Positions 12,754-24,700 of a DNA stretch of 64,000 bases are shown piece after piece; within the stretch, counting starts at the first letter, position 1; each line of letters opens with the position of its first letter. The notes beneath the pieces were generated by a model, which did no database searches, had not been told where the DNA came from, and saw only the letters and a list, made by a program, of their open reading frames with translations. This DNA comes from Jackrogersella multiformis (taxonomy: Eukaryota; Ascomycota; Sordariomycetes; Xylariales; Hypoxylaceae). The translations under genes and the position numbers were made by a program. The stretch is taken from NCBI GenBank assembly GCA_902806575.1, contig CADCXD010000004.1, positions 186,001-250,000 of the forward strand, in the 5' to 3' direction.

Positions 12754-13340
12754 ATGAGTGTAAGCCGAACCTCTCCCACCGCTTAGGAGCTCCTCAACCC
12801 CTAATTAATTATCTATACTGATCAACCAATCAACCAAATATATAGTTCGTACCTATTAACCCGCGGCCCATGCTGCAAGATCTGTATGTCTGCCCCAGCC
12901 CAGTCCTTCCGCCTACCCTACGCGAAGCCTCACCTTCACATGACGCGAACGTGGCACTAACGAAAAAACAGCGTCAATAAGGATATCGTCGTGCGACTGA
13001 AGTGGGGCGAGACGGAGTACCGCGGTCGACTTGTCAGCTCCGACAGCTACATGAACATCCAGCTCACCAACGCCCAAGAGTTCATCGACCAGAAATTCAC
13101 GAGCGACTTGGGGCAGATCCTGATCCGGTATGTTGCCCACCTATCCCTACCATTCCACCGAATCCAGGTCTGAAGAACGGGCGAGAAAATAAGAAGCGTC
13201 TTGGCTCATAGAGCAGAACGGTTGTTTCCTCCCTACACGGATAGCTAATATGTGCACAATTAACTTACAGATGCAACAACGTATTATGGATCAAAGCCGC
13301 CGACCAGGGTGATAATGGCGATGTCAAGATGGGTGGATAA
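12754..13340 (+). CDS. SMX3: Small nuclear ribonucleoprotein F (SmF)
   Basis: Four exons: 12754-12759 (only ATG AGT), 12846-12883, 12972-13127 and 13271-13340, giving 89 aa. The spliced protein begins MSFVPINPRPMLQDLVNKDI and contains Sm1 (VVRLKWGETEYRGRLVSSDS, Y-MNIQL) and Sm2 (LGQILIRCNNVLWI). SmF is one of seven Sm proteins forming the ring around U1, U2, U4 and U5 snRNAs in the nucleus. Introns are 86, 88 and 143 nt. The six-nucleotide first exon is needed: without it the conserved N-terminal block has no start. The gene converges on PRMT5, whose stop is 445 bp away. Confidence 0.95.
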
Positions 13341-13784
13341 AGCCGGGCCTAGGGTCGGATTGGACGAAGGCGACAGGTATATACCCATAAGATGAAGGAC
13401 GGTATCCTGGAAGCACGATCAGGGCAGAACATGGCACACATACCTAGCTTATGGCAACAGGCAAATCTCACCAGCCTGGAGAAAATGTGATGGTGTATTC
13501 GGCAGACTACCTGGCCAGTTCGCCAGAATGGAATGGGATGGTCTTTTTCGTTGTCTGGTCAAGGTAGTTCTTTTATTCATCGCAAAACAGAATTAGCCCA
13601 ATCGCCAACATGGTGATATCAAATAGGGCAATACGAGAAAAGGAGCTAGTCTAGGGACAACCCCAAAATGCAAAAACTTTTCCCCTACCTAACCTTTGTC
13701 TCTCGCCTTTCCTAACAAGCGTGAGAGTGTCATATCCATCTACAGCTACCAGTCAACATCATACCATGCGTCCATTGACACGAT
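13341..13784. other. Convergent 3' region of SmF and PRMT5
   Basis: About 440 bp between the SmF stop and the PRMT5 stop. The genes converge, so this holds both 3' UTRs and polyadenylation sites. No gene seen; the open frame at 13696-13956 on plus overlaps the PRMT5 last exon and is a shadow. Confidence 0.6.
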
Positions 13785-16519
13785 TCATAAAAGGCAGGCC
13801 ACTTTGCGACTGCTGCATAGGTCCGAGCCCCCAACTTTGACCCTCTGCGACGGTCCTACCCACATGAACGCCTCGACCATCCATTCGTACCACACCTTCG
13901 CGTCGTCCGTCTGCCGCCACATGCTGACTTCCAGTTCGGAGTCTGGCGGGAAGTAGAGCGGTTGCTAGGACTATCTGTTAGCTACTACCCACTAATATCC
14001 GTGCTCGCATAAAAGGTAGGAAGCTACTGTGATATAATTAAACGAAAAATGGGAAGGGGGATAGGGGAAAGGGTCAGAAGAAAACAACAACAGGTCCATA
14101 CATACCTTCAGCGGAAAGAAGATAGGAAACCAAGAGATCATATCCTTGCTCTTGCGATCGATCATATCCGGCAGCGTGCTCAGCTCGATCTTGCCGTCCT
14201 GGCCCTCCTCCTCCTCGCCCTCCTCGCGTCCGCCCTCCGCCGCGGTCATGGTAAGCGCGTACAGCACCGCCTCGAAGTAGCCGGCGAGCCCGTGCACGAC
14301 GCCGCGGCTGCGGCACACAAACGTGAGATGGCAGTGTCTGGCGTTGTGGTCGTTGGCGCCAACCGCACCGGCCATGCTGCCTCCGCCGCCGCCCGCGACG
14401 CCGCCCGCGCGCCGCGCCTCCACGGCGGCCATCGTCGCTTTCGGCAGCGGGTGCGCGAACTCCCACGCCTGCTGGAAGCGCGGGTGGCCCGGGACGCCGC
14501 GGTTGGAGACGAAGTCCACGGCGAACAGGCGCACCACCCACGGAGTGTCGAACGCGGTGGAGTCCGCGCCCGCGAGCGCGCGCTGCCGGATGTCCGCGTA
14601 GATTCGGGGCGTGGCGATGGGGCTCACGTGCGCCGTGTACGACGCTGGGATCGAGATGCCGGTGTTGGGCGCCAGGACGTGCTGGATGCCGTCCAGGCAC
14701 TCGGGGCTGAGCTCGTTGTCGCCGAAGGATCCGAGCAGTTCGGAGACCAAGATGTCTACTTTGCCATAGATGGGGGTGGAAGATGATGATGGAGAGGCGG
14801 AGGAGGCGGAGGAAGCGGCGGTTGGTGAGAGGAGAGGCCCTTTCCACGCTCTCATGTCTGTCTTGACGACGGTCACGCGGCCGCCCCATTCTTGCTGGTT
14901 TTGCCGCAGCAGGTATACGTAGGCATTCGGGTTCTTCTCCACGGCCCAAACACGCACCGGGACGCCGGTGGACTCGCTGGCGCGTAAAGCGCGGGTGACG
15001 AGCGGTCCACGGCCGGATCCCGCGACTGCGATGACGACTTCACCTCCCGGAGACGATGTAGGCTTGCCCTGCGCGGCCCATTCCTTAAGCGCGGCTGCGA
15101 TGGCTAGCTCATATTGGAAGTACTTGACCGGGTCGCCCTCGAAGACCTCGTACGTGACGGACTCGAGGTTATCCGAGAGGGGCTGCAGCGGCGACTGTAG
15201 CCAATCCTGAAAGTTATTCAGGGTAGTCTGCTCCAGCTCGCCGAGCGGCTCCTGCAGTCTCTCGAGGTGTCTCAAATACGCCGAGTAGCTGTTCGGTCCT
15301 TGGAAGTTATTATTCCCATTAGCATTTGCTGTCTGTTGTGTAACAGCCTCAGCTAGGGTTGGGAAGTCTGCCGCTGTCATCTCCTTAGGATTGGGGTCAG
15401 CTTGCAGCTCTGGGCCCACGTCACAAAGGAGAAAGTACGGTGCACTCTTCAGGCGCATGTAGGTGAAGATCATATCCTGATGGTGGCGGGAAAGGGAAGG
15501 ATGGCCAGCTTTGTTTGTCTGGAACGTCCGAGGGCCAATTGTCAGGTACTGGAGAGGTTCAGAGAACCATCTCGTCTGAACTTCCTTCTCCGGGAGGACA
15601 CGTGGGATTTTGAGAGCTTCGGATTCCTTTTGTTAGTGCTATGATCTGTAGAAGTATGCTGAAACTGTAGTGTCGTAGCGAGGCATACGCCATATTGAAT
15701 AGTGAGTGTACCGAAAGGATATACATACCAACAAATAGTCGTGAATCATACTCGCAAACAGTGCGAATGACATGCCAGGAATCCCAAGAACTAAAAAGAT
15801 CCACTTCATCCTCCTCAGAAGGCGTCTCACTTGCGGTTTCGTCGAACAGGGATAGCAGTGGTGTCTTTTCCTCGAGGCCGGGCTCGCGATACATAGGGAT
15901 ATGAATAATGATGCTAACTCGGGAACCGATAGAAAAGGCTTCCTGGATAGCTCGAGCATACTGCGTGATGCCTTGGCTATTACCAGCCTTGACCGAGTCC
16001 TGCCTAGGTCCTGGAACTATGATGCTCCTTACACCACAAAAGTTCGCATAGGAAACCTCAAGATTTAGGACCTGTCTCGAAATGCTAGAGATAACATGGT
16101 TAGGAGAACACAAGTCGATCCAGAGACTGGAATAGGCGACAAGTCCACCGGTATAGGCCCCCGGAAAGAGGGTGGTGTCCTCGATAGTTAAGGGTGGCAC
16201 CACGGGGTCTAGGATAGAGCCAGCTTGTTCATTGTTTTTGGCATTCAACAGGCTGGATTTTAGGAGATTCACGATACGGCTGTGAAAATGATCATTCGTG
16301 ATTGGTGTTGTGACAAAGCTGAACTGTGAGGTTGTAAGTATGGTAAGATCAAGTCTGGCTACCTACATGTAGGTACCTAGGTAGGTAATGGTCACTTACA
16401 CCAGCATTCAGAACTTTGCCATATTGTAAATCAGTCAGGGTGTCTTGTCTCGTGGAGTCATGCTGGCCGATGTAAAAACTCGGACGGGTTTCATTGTAGC
16501 CATCAGACTCATGGTCCAT
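13785..16519 (-). CDS. PRMT5: Type II protein arginine methyltransferase PRMT5 (Skb1/Hsl7)
   Basis: Four exons on minus: 16400-16519, 15729-16323, 14106-15616 and 13785-13964, giving 801 aa. Start is the ATG of MDHESDGYNETRPSFYIGQH; an in-frame ATG at 16537 is the alternative. An N-terminal TIM-barrel-like region precedes the methyltransferase core. AdoMet loop is VAVAGSGRGPLV-like near residue 435; the PRMT5 double-E loop SELLGSFGDNELSPE sits near 530; the C-terminal beta barrel ends in the short last exon (SELEVSMWRQTDDAKVWYEW). The enzyme makes symmetric dimethyl-arginine on Sm proteins and histones. Species-specific Ser/Ala- and Gly-rich inserts occur near 14770-14830 and 14365-14400. Introns are 76, 112 and 141 nt. 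Confidence 0.94.
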
Positions 16520-17639
16520 ATACGTCTGCGACATCATGAAGTAGTTAGGTTCCAAGGTTGTCTGAATGTTCAAGTATTTCAGTACCAAGAGTCCTTTTAG
16601 TCCTTTTAGTCCTTTAGTCCTTTAGTCCTTTAGTCCTTTAGTCCTTTAGTCCTTTAGTCCTTTAGTCCTTGGTGTCGATACCTATGCGCCTAGGTGGGTA
16701 CCAGTAGGTACGAGAAAAAGTATTACTGGTGCTATGCCACTAGTAATGGTTAGGCGTACATCGTCATATGAGGCACGAAGCTTCAATGTAAATCTGAGAA
16801 TTCCGGAATAGATAGAAATGCATCACATTCTGGGTTCATAAAAGAACTTGGCCAAGTGAGCCCTAATATAATTATTTGTTGTGTGGTATGATTGAGGTAT
16901 CAGTATCAAATACTTACCTAAGTATCTAGGTCGGTACAAAATAATACAGGAAAGAAGAAAAAAAGGTGACCAATGTTTGAAAATGTCTAATGCGTTCGTT
17001 CATTGGTTGAGACACGACTAGGCCTAATACCTAACCCGCGTATCTAGATAAATTACATAAGTAATGTAGGTACCTAGTATGTATGTAGGTACCTGGTACC
17101 TTCGGTTTCATAGATACCTACATAGGTATGTACCTAGGCATATTTTCAAAGAAGCATACAAAGCTGGAGGTCTTCAAGATAATTATGTGCTCGTGATGTG
17201 GACGACAGGGTGTTAGTTCTGGTTGTATACGTTTATTGCTTCTGCCAGGTAGATATTTTAATTTATAGAGCTGGATACATCCATTAGAATTCATTTATTT
17301 AATTGCTGTAAAGTGTTGGATGGCTATATGATTATACTGGAAATGTGCATATTGTAATCACCTAAGAGGTAGGTATCTTATCAATCATGTGACCAGGCCT
17401 GTGTACAGATTGTAGTACCAGGTACATATGTAAGTACCAGGTGGATATGTATCGTAGTACCTACCGCCTACCTTACACGGTACCTAGATACCTAGGTACC
17501 GTACTACTTAAAGATTTACCCCACCTTAGTAATAAAAGCTCTTAATAATTGCGACAGCTTGAGCTTTAACATAATTCATAATTTTAATCACAATCCAAAA
17601 ATAAATCCACACAAAGAAGAACTCCTCAAACCTAACAAA
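16520..17639. promoter_or_regulatory. Divergent intergenic region PRMT5 / prefoldin 4
   Basis: About 1.1 kb between divergent genes, so it holds both promoters. The PRMT5-proximal end carries a tandem AGTCCTTT array (16590-16670). TACCTAGG elements lie at 17065-17150 and 17455-17505. Otherwise AT-rich with no coding signal. Confidence 0.55.
16590..16670. repeat. AGTCCTTT minisatellite
   Basis: About ten tandem copies of AGTCCTTT (the first two copies are nine bases, AGTCCTTTT). It lies about 70 bp upstream of the chosen PRMT5 start, so copy-number change could affect that promoter or 5' UTR. Confidence 0.95.
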
Positions 17640-18303
17640 ATGAATCGGCGAATGGTTAGTTTACATTTGATATCTAGCGTCCTAATATTCTATGAAGCTA
17701 ACCGTCGTCTTCCTTATTGTTAGCTCACCAAGGAAGATGAAGCAGCCGGTGACGAGGTTGAGGTCCGTCGCGAAGACCAAGACAAAATCAATAAGTTCAG
17801 TCGTCTACACCAACGAGAACTAAACCTAGAGGAAGAACTCAAGGCCAAGAATGTATCATAACCATACCACGTCCTCGAACAACAGTACCGCTATTATTGC
17901 TAACGAGACCTTATCATATAGAAAGAGAAGGAAGAACTTGACGACATCAGCACAGAACTTGAGCTTGCCGGCGAGGATGATACAATACCGTAAGTATCTC
18001 TTGTGTGCCCCCACCGAATCCACACACTACAAGAATCTTTCGTCGCGCGAGGGTCGCTACCCGAGCTCCCGCAACAATCGCAGTAGCTGACCGGTGATCC
18101 CAACGCACAGATATAAGATTGGCGACGCTTTCTTCCACCTACCGCTACCACAAGCGCAGGAATTATTAGCCTCGTCAACTTCGAAAGTAGATGAAGAGGT
18201 ATCGGCACTCGAAGACAAACTTGGCACTGTAAAGGACGACATGACACAGTTGAAGGTCGAGCTCTATGCACGTTTTGGACGTAGTATCAACCTCGAAACA
18301 TGA
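17640..18303 (+). CDS. GIM3: Prefoldin subunit 4 (GIM3)
   Basis: Four exons: 17640-17654, 17724-17852, 17922-17989 and 18111-18303, giving 134 aa. Exon 1 is only 15 nt (MNRRM). The protein has the beta-prefoldin layout: N-terminal helix (EVRREDQDKINKFSRLHQRE), acidic linker DEDDTIP-like, then YKIGDAFFHLPLPQAQELL and a C-terminal coiled coil. Prefoldin is a cytosolic hexamer that hands nascent actin and tubulin to the CCT chaperonin. Introns are 69, 69 and 121 nt; the second has a weaker GTATCA donor. Length is that of the family. Confidence 0.93.
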
Positions 18304-19484
18304 TATTGCCCAATTTATCGGGCGAGAACATCGGCAAGATTATAGGGCTCCACAAGACGTCCATTATAGACTGAACTATCTTGTAACACAGGCAAGTCTT
18401 GTGTGTTGATTGCGTTGCACTGGCCGAACTTCTTCGTCCGGAGTATCCAACCCGGGATATAGAAACGAATTGACTATTGTTGGTTAAAGTCTCCGCAGTT
18501 TGCAAAGAAACAAGACGTTAAACTTGTAGAAGATTATTAATATCCAGCCTAGGTATCTAGGTATCTAGGTAGTCGGTTAAGAGGACTTCTAGAGTCCATC
18601 ATAGGTGCTCATCAGCAATTAGTGCAGATACTTGAGCAACTATCGGGTTCTACAAGTGCTCCACCATACCACCTAGACTACAGTAGCATCTGGGTTTCAA
18701 TCCGATCCTTCTTCACCACCTTACTCCAATGGTGTTATAAAACATGATTATCTTTATGTGAAGGAGAATTATATTTCAACACATGAGACTGAGTTGTGAG
18801 CTGTGAACTTAGCTTGAATACTAGAAACTACATGGGTTCAATACATTTATGGTGAGGTCCCTGTAATCCTTACGTCAATCCAAGTTTAGCTTACCTTTAC
18901 CACATTCTAATGGATACAGCCCTGGAGGTTTCAGACTCTCTTCGCTAAATCCTTTCATCCTTCCACTTCCGATGACGAAAGGGAGGCCTGGAGCGGGGCC
19001 GAAAGGTAACACTCGGGGCCGACCGCTTTCATTAACCTTATTTGATGGAGAATTTCCCGATTGCCATGCTGGCCTACCTAGGTACGTATCATCCCACATG
19101 CAAGGAACCGACCGACCTAGTGATGTCATAACCAAGCTACTGGGAAGACCGAAAGCATTCTAGCGATAATAAACAAGGAACGATCCTAGAGGTGCCACGC
19201 AGATCACCGAGTCCAATTACCTACGTACCAACCTGGTATATATGCATGATGGATGATGGAATTTTATAATTTAGTAAGATAGCCAGTCGTTCTGGATCTA
19301 TCCAATTCGTATTAAGACAACTTACCAAAAGTGATTCCCAGTTTTACCCACCTGCGATCAACTTCTACTTACCGGTAGGAAGTCAGAAGGCTCTCAATCT
19401 TCTTCAAACCACCTATATTATAAACGATACGAAGTACTAAACGTTACTTTTCTTAATATTCCTAGAGTACCTTATCTAAGACTA
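18304..19484. other. Intergenic between prefoldin 4 and APP1-like gene
   Basis: About 1.2 kb. Contains a CTAGGTATCTAGGTATCTAGG run at 18547-18570 and short open frames on both strands near 18875-19163 that I cannot assign. The right end must hold the promoter of the APP1-like gene. Confidence 0.5.
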
Positions 19485-21126
19485 ATGGAAGTCCCCCTAT
19501 ATCGTTTAGTTCCAATATGGCTATTGTCGCTGCTCTTAGCCGGGCCAGTCACAGCCATACCCCCGGCGCATCCTATGATTACACCAGCTCCGGACCTAAA
19601 AGTTCGAGTAGTAGAACGCGATTTCGATCCCGCTACATACATCAATAGTGTAATAAGTGGTCTCGGGAGTGATGTTTCTAGCTATGTAGCATCAGGCGTA
19701 CCTCAGTTCTTCCAGGACTTCCCTAGTGGCACAGCCGTAGAAAGTTCTCTGGGCATTGACGAAACAGCTTTGGCCTCTACACCAACTCAGGTTCTAAATA
19801 TCCCGTATGTAGAAGCTTACCGGAATTATCAATCGTCGTAGAAAGTTTACCGCTGACTCGCAGTGCGCTCTAGGGCATATGCCAACTGGACCGAGCAAGG
19901 ATGGAACGTCCGGATTCATGGCAATGTCTACAAGCAGCCTAATATTTCACAGGATACGCTGAATGACTTAGCCAACAAGTTTCTTATTGGTACTGACATC
20001 AGCGAATTATCCGAACCAGAGCAGATACAAGCCAGGAACCTAACGGCTGAAATCTTCGTCGTTCAGCAAGGAGGCGTGAATGTCACCATCAACTTTGAGA
20101 ACGACGTCGATGTTCGCCCAGATGCAAGTGGAGGTGTGGTCAACGCTGTAAGTAAATCTACACACATATAGATTGGGCATATGTATCAATAGGCTAAAGA
20201 TGATCAATGCGTAGGAGGGTGGTGCGCAATCCATCAAGTTTCCGTATGAGACGACCGACGAGGGTGACTTTGATACCTTCGTCGTCATTCAGAACACCAC
20301 GGGTCCCAATGGCGGACACCTGATAGCCGGTAATGCGACCTCGTCGATACAATCACTCAATATGTACGCCAATGGCAGCGAGATGGGAAATGCGACAGCC
20401 TACTTTGTTCCGACAGAAGGTTTCACCATTATCTCTGATATCGATGACATCCTCCGCGTCACCAAAATATACGACCCGAAGGAGGGTCTCCTAAACTCCT
20501 TTGCCCGAGCCTTCACGCCGTGGATGAATATGCCGGAAATCTACGCGAACTGGTCCGCCGCGATCCCGAATTTCCACTTCCACTACCTCACCACGACGCC
20601 GGAGCAGGTGACAAGAAACTACATGGAGTTTATCTACAAGACGTACCCCCTCGGCTCGTTCGACACGCGGCCGCTCAACTTCTCGGACGTCTCGGCGACG
20701 CTGTCGATCCGCAAAGCGCTGTTGGACAAGATCTTCCAGACGTTCCCACTGCGCAAGTTCGTGCTCGTCGCAGACACGTCTAACTCGGACGTCATGAAGG
20801 ACTATCCGCAGCTGGTGCGCGACTACCCCGGCCAGGTCCAATGCATCTTCCTGCGCAACACCACCGCCACGGACAGCTCCGACCTGTTCCCGTACGACAC
20901 ATCGGGCTTCGAGGGATTGGACCAGAAGCAGTACATGTTTTTCATCACTCCCGACGATCTGAGGAACGTGGATATCATTGGTGGGAATTGCCACAACGAG
21001 GCTGTCGTGCAGAACGTGACGTTTGGGTATCAGGGCCGCGGGTTTGGGAATGCCGGTTCTTCCGTCGGTTGGGACTGGAGTTGGAGTTGGTTACCGGTGG
21101 CGGCGGCTTTCTGCTTGCTTCTTTGA
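19485..21126 (+). CDS. Secreted APP1-domain (DUF2183) phosphatidate phosphatase-like protein
   Basis: Three exons: 19485-19804, 19874-20147 and 20215-21126, giving 501 aa. Starts with a signal peptide (VPIWLLSLLLAGPVTA). The mid region reads YANWTEQGWNVRIHGNVYKQ; the APP1/DUF2183 catalytic domain begins at FTIISDIDDILRVTKIY and continues through FHYLTTTPEQ, YPLGSF and KFVLVADTSNSD. HAD-type APP1 enzymes use a DxDx(T/V) motif; here it is D-I-D-D-I, a departure at the last position. Many N-glycosylation sequons (NVT, NFS, NTT, NGS) and a C-terminus with Gly/Ser then a hydrophobic tail (LPVAAAFCLLL) suggest a GPI-anchored or secreted protein. Cytosolic App1 makes diacylglycerol; the substrate of this secreted branch is not known to me. 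Confidence 0.88.
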
Positions 21127-23639
21127 GGTTTTGTTTAGAATCGTTGGCTTAGTGGGGTAGGTAGAAGAAGATTCATGATCATGGCTACGATGAAGCATGA
21201 CCTAATTTGAGCATTATATTTCCCCTTTTCCTCTCACCTGATGGTTGAACCTCAGTGTTGGTTTTTTGTATACTCTCTTGATGTGGGCAATGTGGATTTG
21301 AAGCTCAAGGAATCAGGTTTCTTTTCTCCTGGAATTAAATAGGCATTATATCGTAATAATTTTCCCTTTATTTTTAACCATGTTTCATTGAGCACTATTA
21401 CCATACCCCAGATTTCCAGGGTAGCATGGAAGACCGGGACACAGTAGTATTCTCGTCTTCATAAGGATCGTTTATCTGCCCGGTATCTAGTTGTGGTGGG
21501 ATCCTGGATGGTCCCTGGTCGACTCCCTATACTGCTTCATGATTCATTTTTAACCTAGAAGGTTAATATAAGACTAAGACTCGGTCTAATAGCATAAGCT
21601 CCTTTATCACTACCTCAATTCCAACGAATTTAAAACTACACCATGATAGAAAGGCTTCTATATTTGGTTCAAGGCTCTTGCCGTCCCTAGATCTATTAAT
21701 TTCGTTTTCATTTGAGGAATCGAGTCTACAGAGTTCGGCGAGGGACGTAGGCTTAGTAGTAACATGGTCGACGGTTCGGTCGACAAGGAATCAATCTGAC
21801 TTGTGTCCGACTTTGATCAGCGATTCTATGCCAACTAATGTCAGTATATGAACAGATAATAGCGAAGGTCTCGAATATAAGACAGGATGTTCTTAGCCAA
21901 TAAATCGAAAAATCCTGGTGTTGGTAGCAAAACGATCACTATTATTAGTCAACAATATATAAATCGGTATACCAAAAACTGGTAGCTTATAATTATTCTT
22001 GATTCCTGTCAACATTGTCTCTTCACATCAACTCTGTCCGTGGACTTGACAGACATGTCGATGCCAACGATATCAACGCTTATAACTCCGATAGCAAATA
22101 GAGACAACTACAGGCAAATGATTGATTTGACGTTTATAATTCCTCCGAAGCAAGATTCCAGATCGTTCGCGAAGTGTCGGAGGTTTATGGGTATACGAGT
22201 CGTGGTCTGATGTTGGATAAAGAGGTCGCCGAGTTGAAAAATCGCGGGCTGATAATCACTAGGAAGTTATAAGCATAACTGTTTATATTAGCTGCGTCAC
22301 TACCTCGTATAGGCCTTAGAGGAGCTATAATTTCTAATGGTATCATTGTCGAATATCCCATTGAAAGAAGAAGTTCTGTAACCAAGAGGACATGGGTCGG
22401 CGAGAGTGGTCAGTGAAAGTCTAGGGTATATGAAAGGGATAAACGCGTCAACCCCGGCTTGCTAATAACACTTAATCAATCACTGCATCAGTTCGACCTT
22501 TAAATCTACCAAAAAGATACACTGGCTTTGATTTATGTAATTTTGCCATCTATGAGTATTTCCATTTGATGAAATATCACTTCACATTATTACCTTACGA
22601 ATTTTACTTGGCCAGCTGGCCTGTGACTTAGGTTCCTCTTCGTAGACTTTTTAACCCTATTTAGGAGCCATAATTAATAAGGCGGGTATTATTTACCATA
22701 TTATACACACGGTATTTGTTTTGTTTTGTTTTCCCTACCCATCTATCTCCGGGGAGCCGGCCATTCGAACATTTAAGGAAGCTAGATTAGTAAATTTTGC
22801 TTTAAGGAGATAGCATATCTTGAACGTATAAAACACAGAGATTATATACACACAAGAATGACCTTTTAATGTAGAAACTACTAGAAGTGATAAGATGACA
22901 AAGTAGATGGTAGATATTGCTTAATAAGTATAGATTTCATCATTTGTTGATAGCTCTAACCTAGCCGTGTTGCCATACACTAATGGATTCCTTATGAACA
23001 GCCCATACGACTTCATAGTGGGTGGTATCCATCGAACCAAACTAAAGGTAAGCTGGTATAGTATATGTATGCAGACCGTAAGGAACTACAACCGGAAGCT
23101 AAATGCTCTTGGGCATATCATTGTACAAGGTGAACCATCAACTGTTTAATTCACATAGTGTCATACCCCCTCGACTCAACCCTTCACAAGTGTGTCTGAT
23201 AACCCCCACAATGAGCTGTGAATAGTGTAATCATACCCAATATAACCATAGTACATTTTTAGGGATAGCGCGTCCCGGCTGTCATGACAAATAGGATACT
23301 GCCGCATGTCGATCGCATCCTTACTAAGCTCTAGATTTGCTCCATGGCCATGTTTGCTCGTTACGGAATACTACATAACGCCGCGGCCTGTCTTAAGAAA
23401 TGGCTAGAGGCAGTGGTTAGTTACTTTATCTCACGTATTTTTAAACGAGCTTGCGTAGATTGGTGTCTGTTGGTGAGCCCACAGAAGCTCAAACGGCACA
23501 GGTCTGACAAATGCTTAGGGAATGTGGTGATCAGAAGCAATTATTCTCTCAAGCGAACCTTCATAGTATCTAATACTGGCAACTTATAGTCATTTGCACA
23601 TTTAAAGTAGATAGACAAGGCCTCTAGGTCCTAAATGAT

Positions 23640-23690
23640 AGGGATTGAACCCCCCCAACGGCTGGATGCTTCCTACCACTAGAAGCTCAT
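23640..23690 (-). other. tRNA-like / Pol III promoter-like element (degenerate)
   Basis: On minus, a D-arm-like hairpin (stem GCTTC/GAAGC, loop TAGTGGTAG; plus 23668-23686) is followed by a B-box-like GGTTCAATCCC (plus 23641-23651). The gap between them is too short for a normal anticodon arm, so this is not a functional tRNA; a deleted tRNA gene or a SINE-like relic is possible. Confidence 0.3.
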
Positions 23691-24534
23691 TCGAGTCGGT
23701 AATGATCAACAACAGAGAAACACTGGTACTGAATAGTAATGAATCCTATATGAAGCCTACCCAGATACTCTCCCAATCGCGCGGGCGATTCGCCGGATAG
23801 TATTAAGCAGCTACCGCTGCCACCATCGACCAACCCTTTGGAGGTACTATCAACAGGTAATGGAATTTGGTAACTTCAAGCGACCATTCATGCGAGTGTT
23901 GGCTCACGCATGTGAATATAATGAATAATACCACCCTCTTAATGACTCTCGAGCTAGATTAGGACAAGTAGTATTCCTCAACGTATAAGCGGATTAGCTT
24001 GTCTTAACCGAACTTCGTATATAGCAAAGGTTAACCTTGATACGCCATGTCATATATTAAAACTTTCGAATAGCGGTAAAATCCAGGTCTATTATCGTCT
24101 TTATTACCTTAGGTAGGTACCTATCCTACTTAACATCACCATATTATATGGGTTGTCTGTAGGTTAACATTTCACTATACATAAGTTAAATCGAACCTAA
24201 CAAAAACAAAGCAATCCTGATGTACCTAGAAAGCATGAGAACGGCCAATTACTGCCAATGGTAATATAATAATAGCATTGTTGAAAACGACTTAAAGGAA
24301 ATCCCGGGATCTTAAGTAACGTCAGTACCGGTACGGATAAACTGAAATGGATTTAGATATATCAAGCCTTCTTCGATCGATCGATTTCTTGCTTGAGCTA
24401 GTATGGCCATAATGCCGAAAGGGTCATTTACTAGTGTAGTTCTATGCCCAAGTGGTTGGAGATAAGAAGACTTGGATTGGAGTACGGCTACCTATGCGTT
24501 TCTCGGCCCGGTCAACATTTATATACCTACCTGG

Positions 24535-24700
24535 CTAAGGTAGAGGTACCTGCCTGCTTAACTTCTAAGTACCCAAGTACGTAGGTACCTACCTACCTAC
24601 CTAGACCTAGTATTTCTAAATTCAGCTTAAGACTTATTAGCGCAAACCACTATAAGTACCTAGGTACCTAGGTAGGTAGCCGAACAATTTACGCGCAAAG
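24535..24700. repeat. TACCTAGGTA/(GGTA)n palindromic cluster
   Basis: Several short palindromic units built from TACC, CCTAGG and GGTA, e.g. around 24585-24605 and 24656-24682. Same repeat family as elsewhere in the intergenic DNA. Confidence 0.85.

Noticed and set aside
14049..14949. Long open frames on both strands (245 and 291 codons) over the PRMT5 catalytic region
   Set aside because: Arg/Ala/Gly-rich shadows of a GC-rich exon; the PRMT5 frame carries all family motifs.
22050..22390. Protein-like pieces in two plus frames (EVAELKNRGLIITRKL)
   Set aside because: Interrupted by stops and frame changes, no recognisable family; too weak to call a pseudogene.
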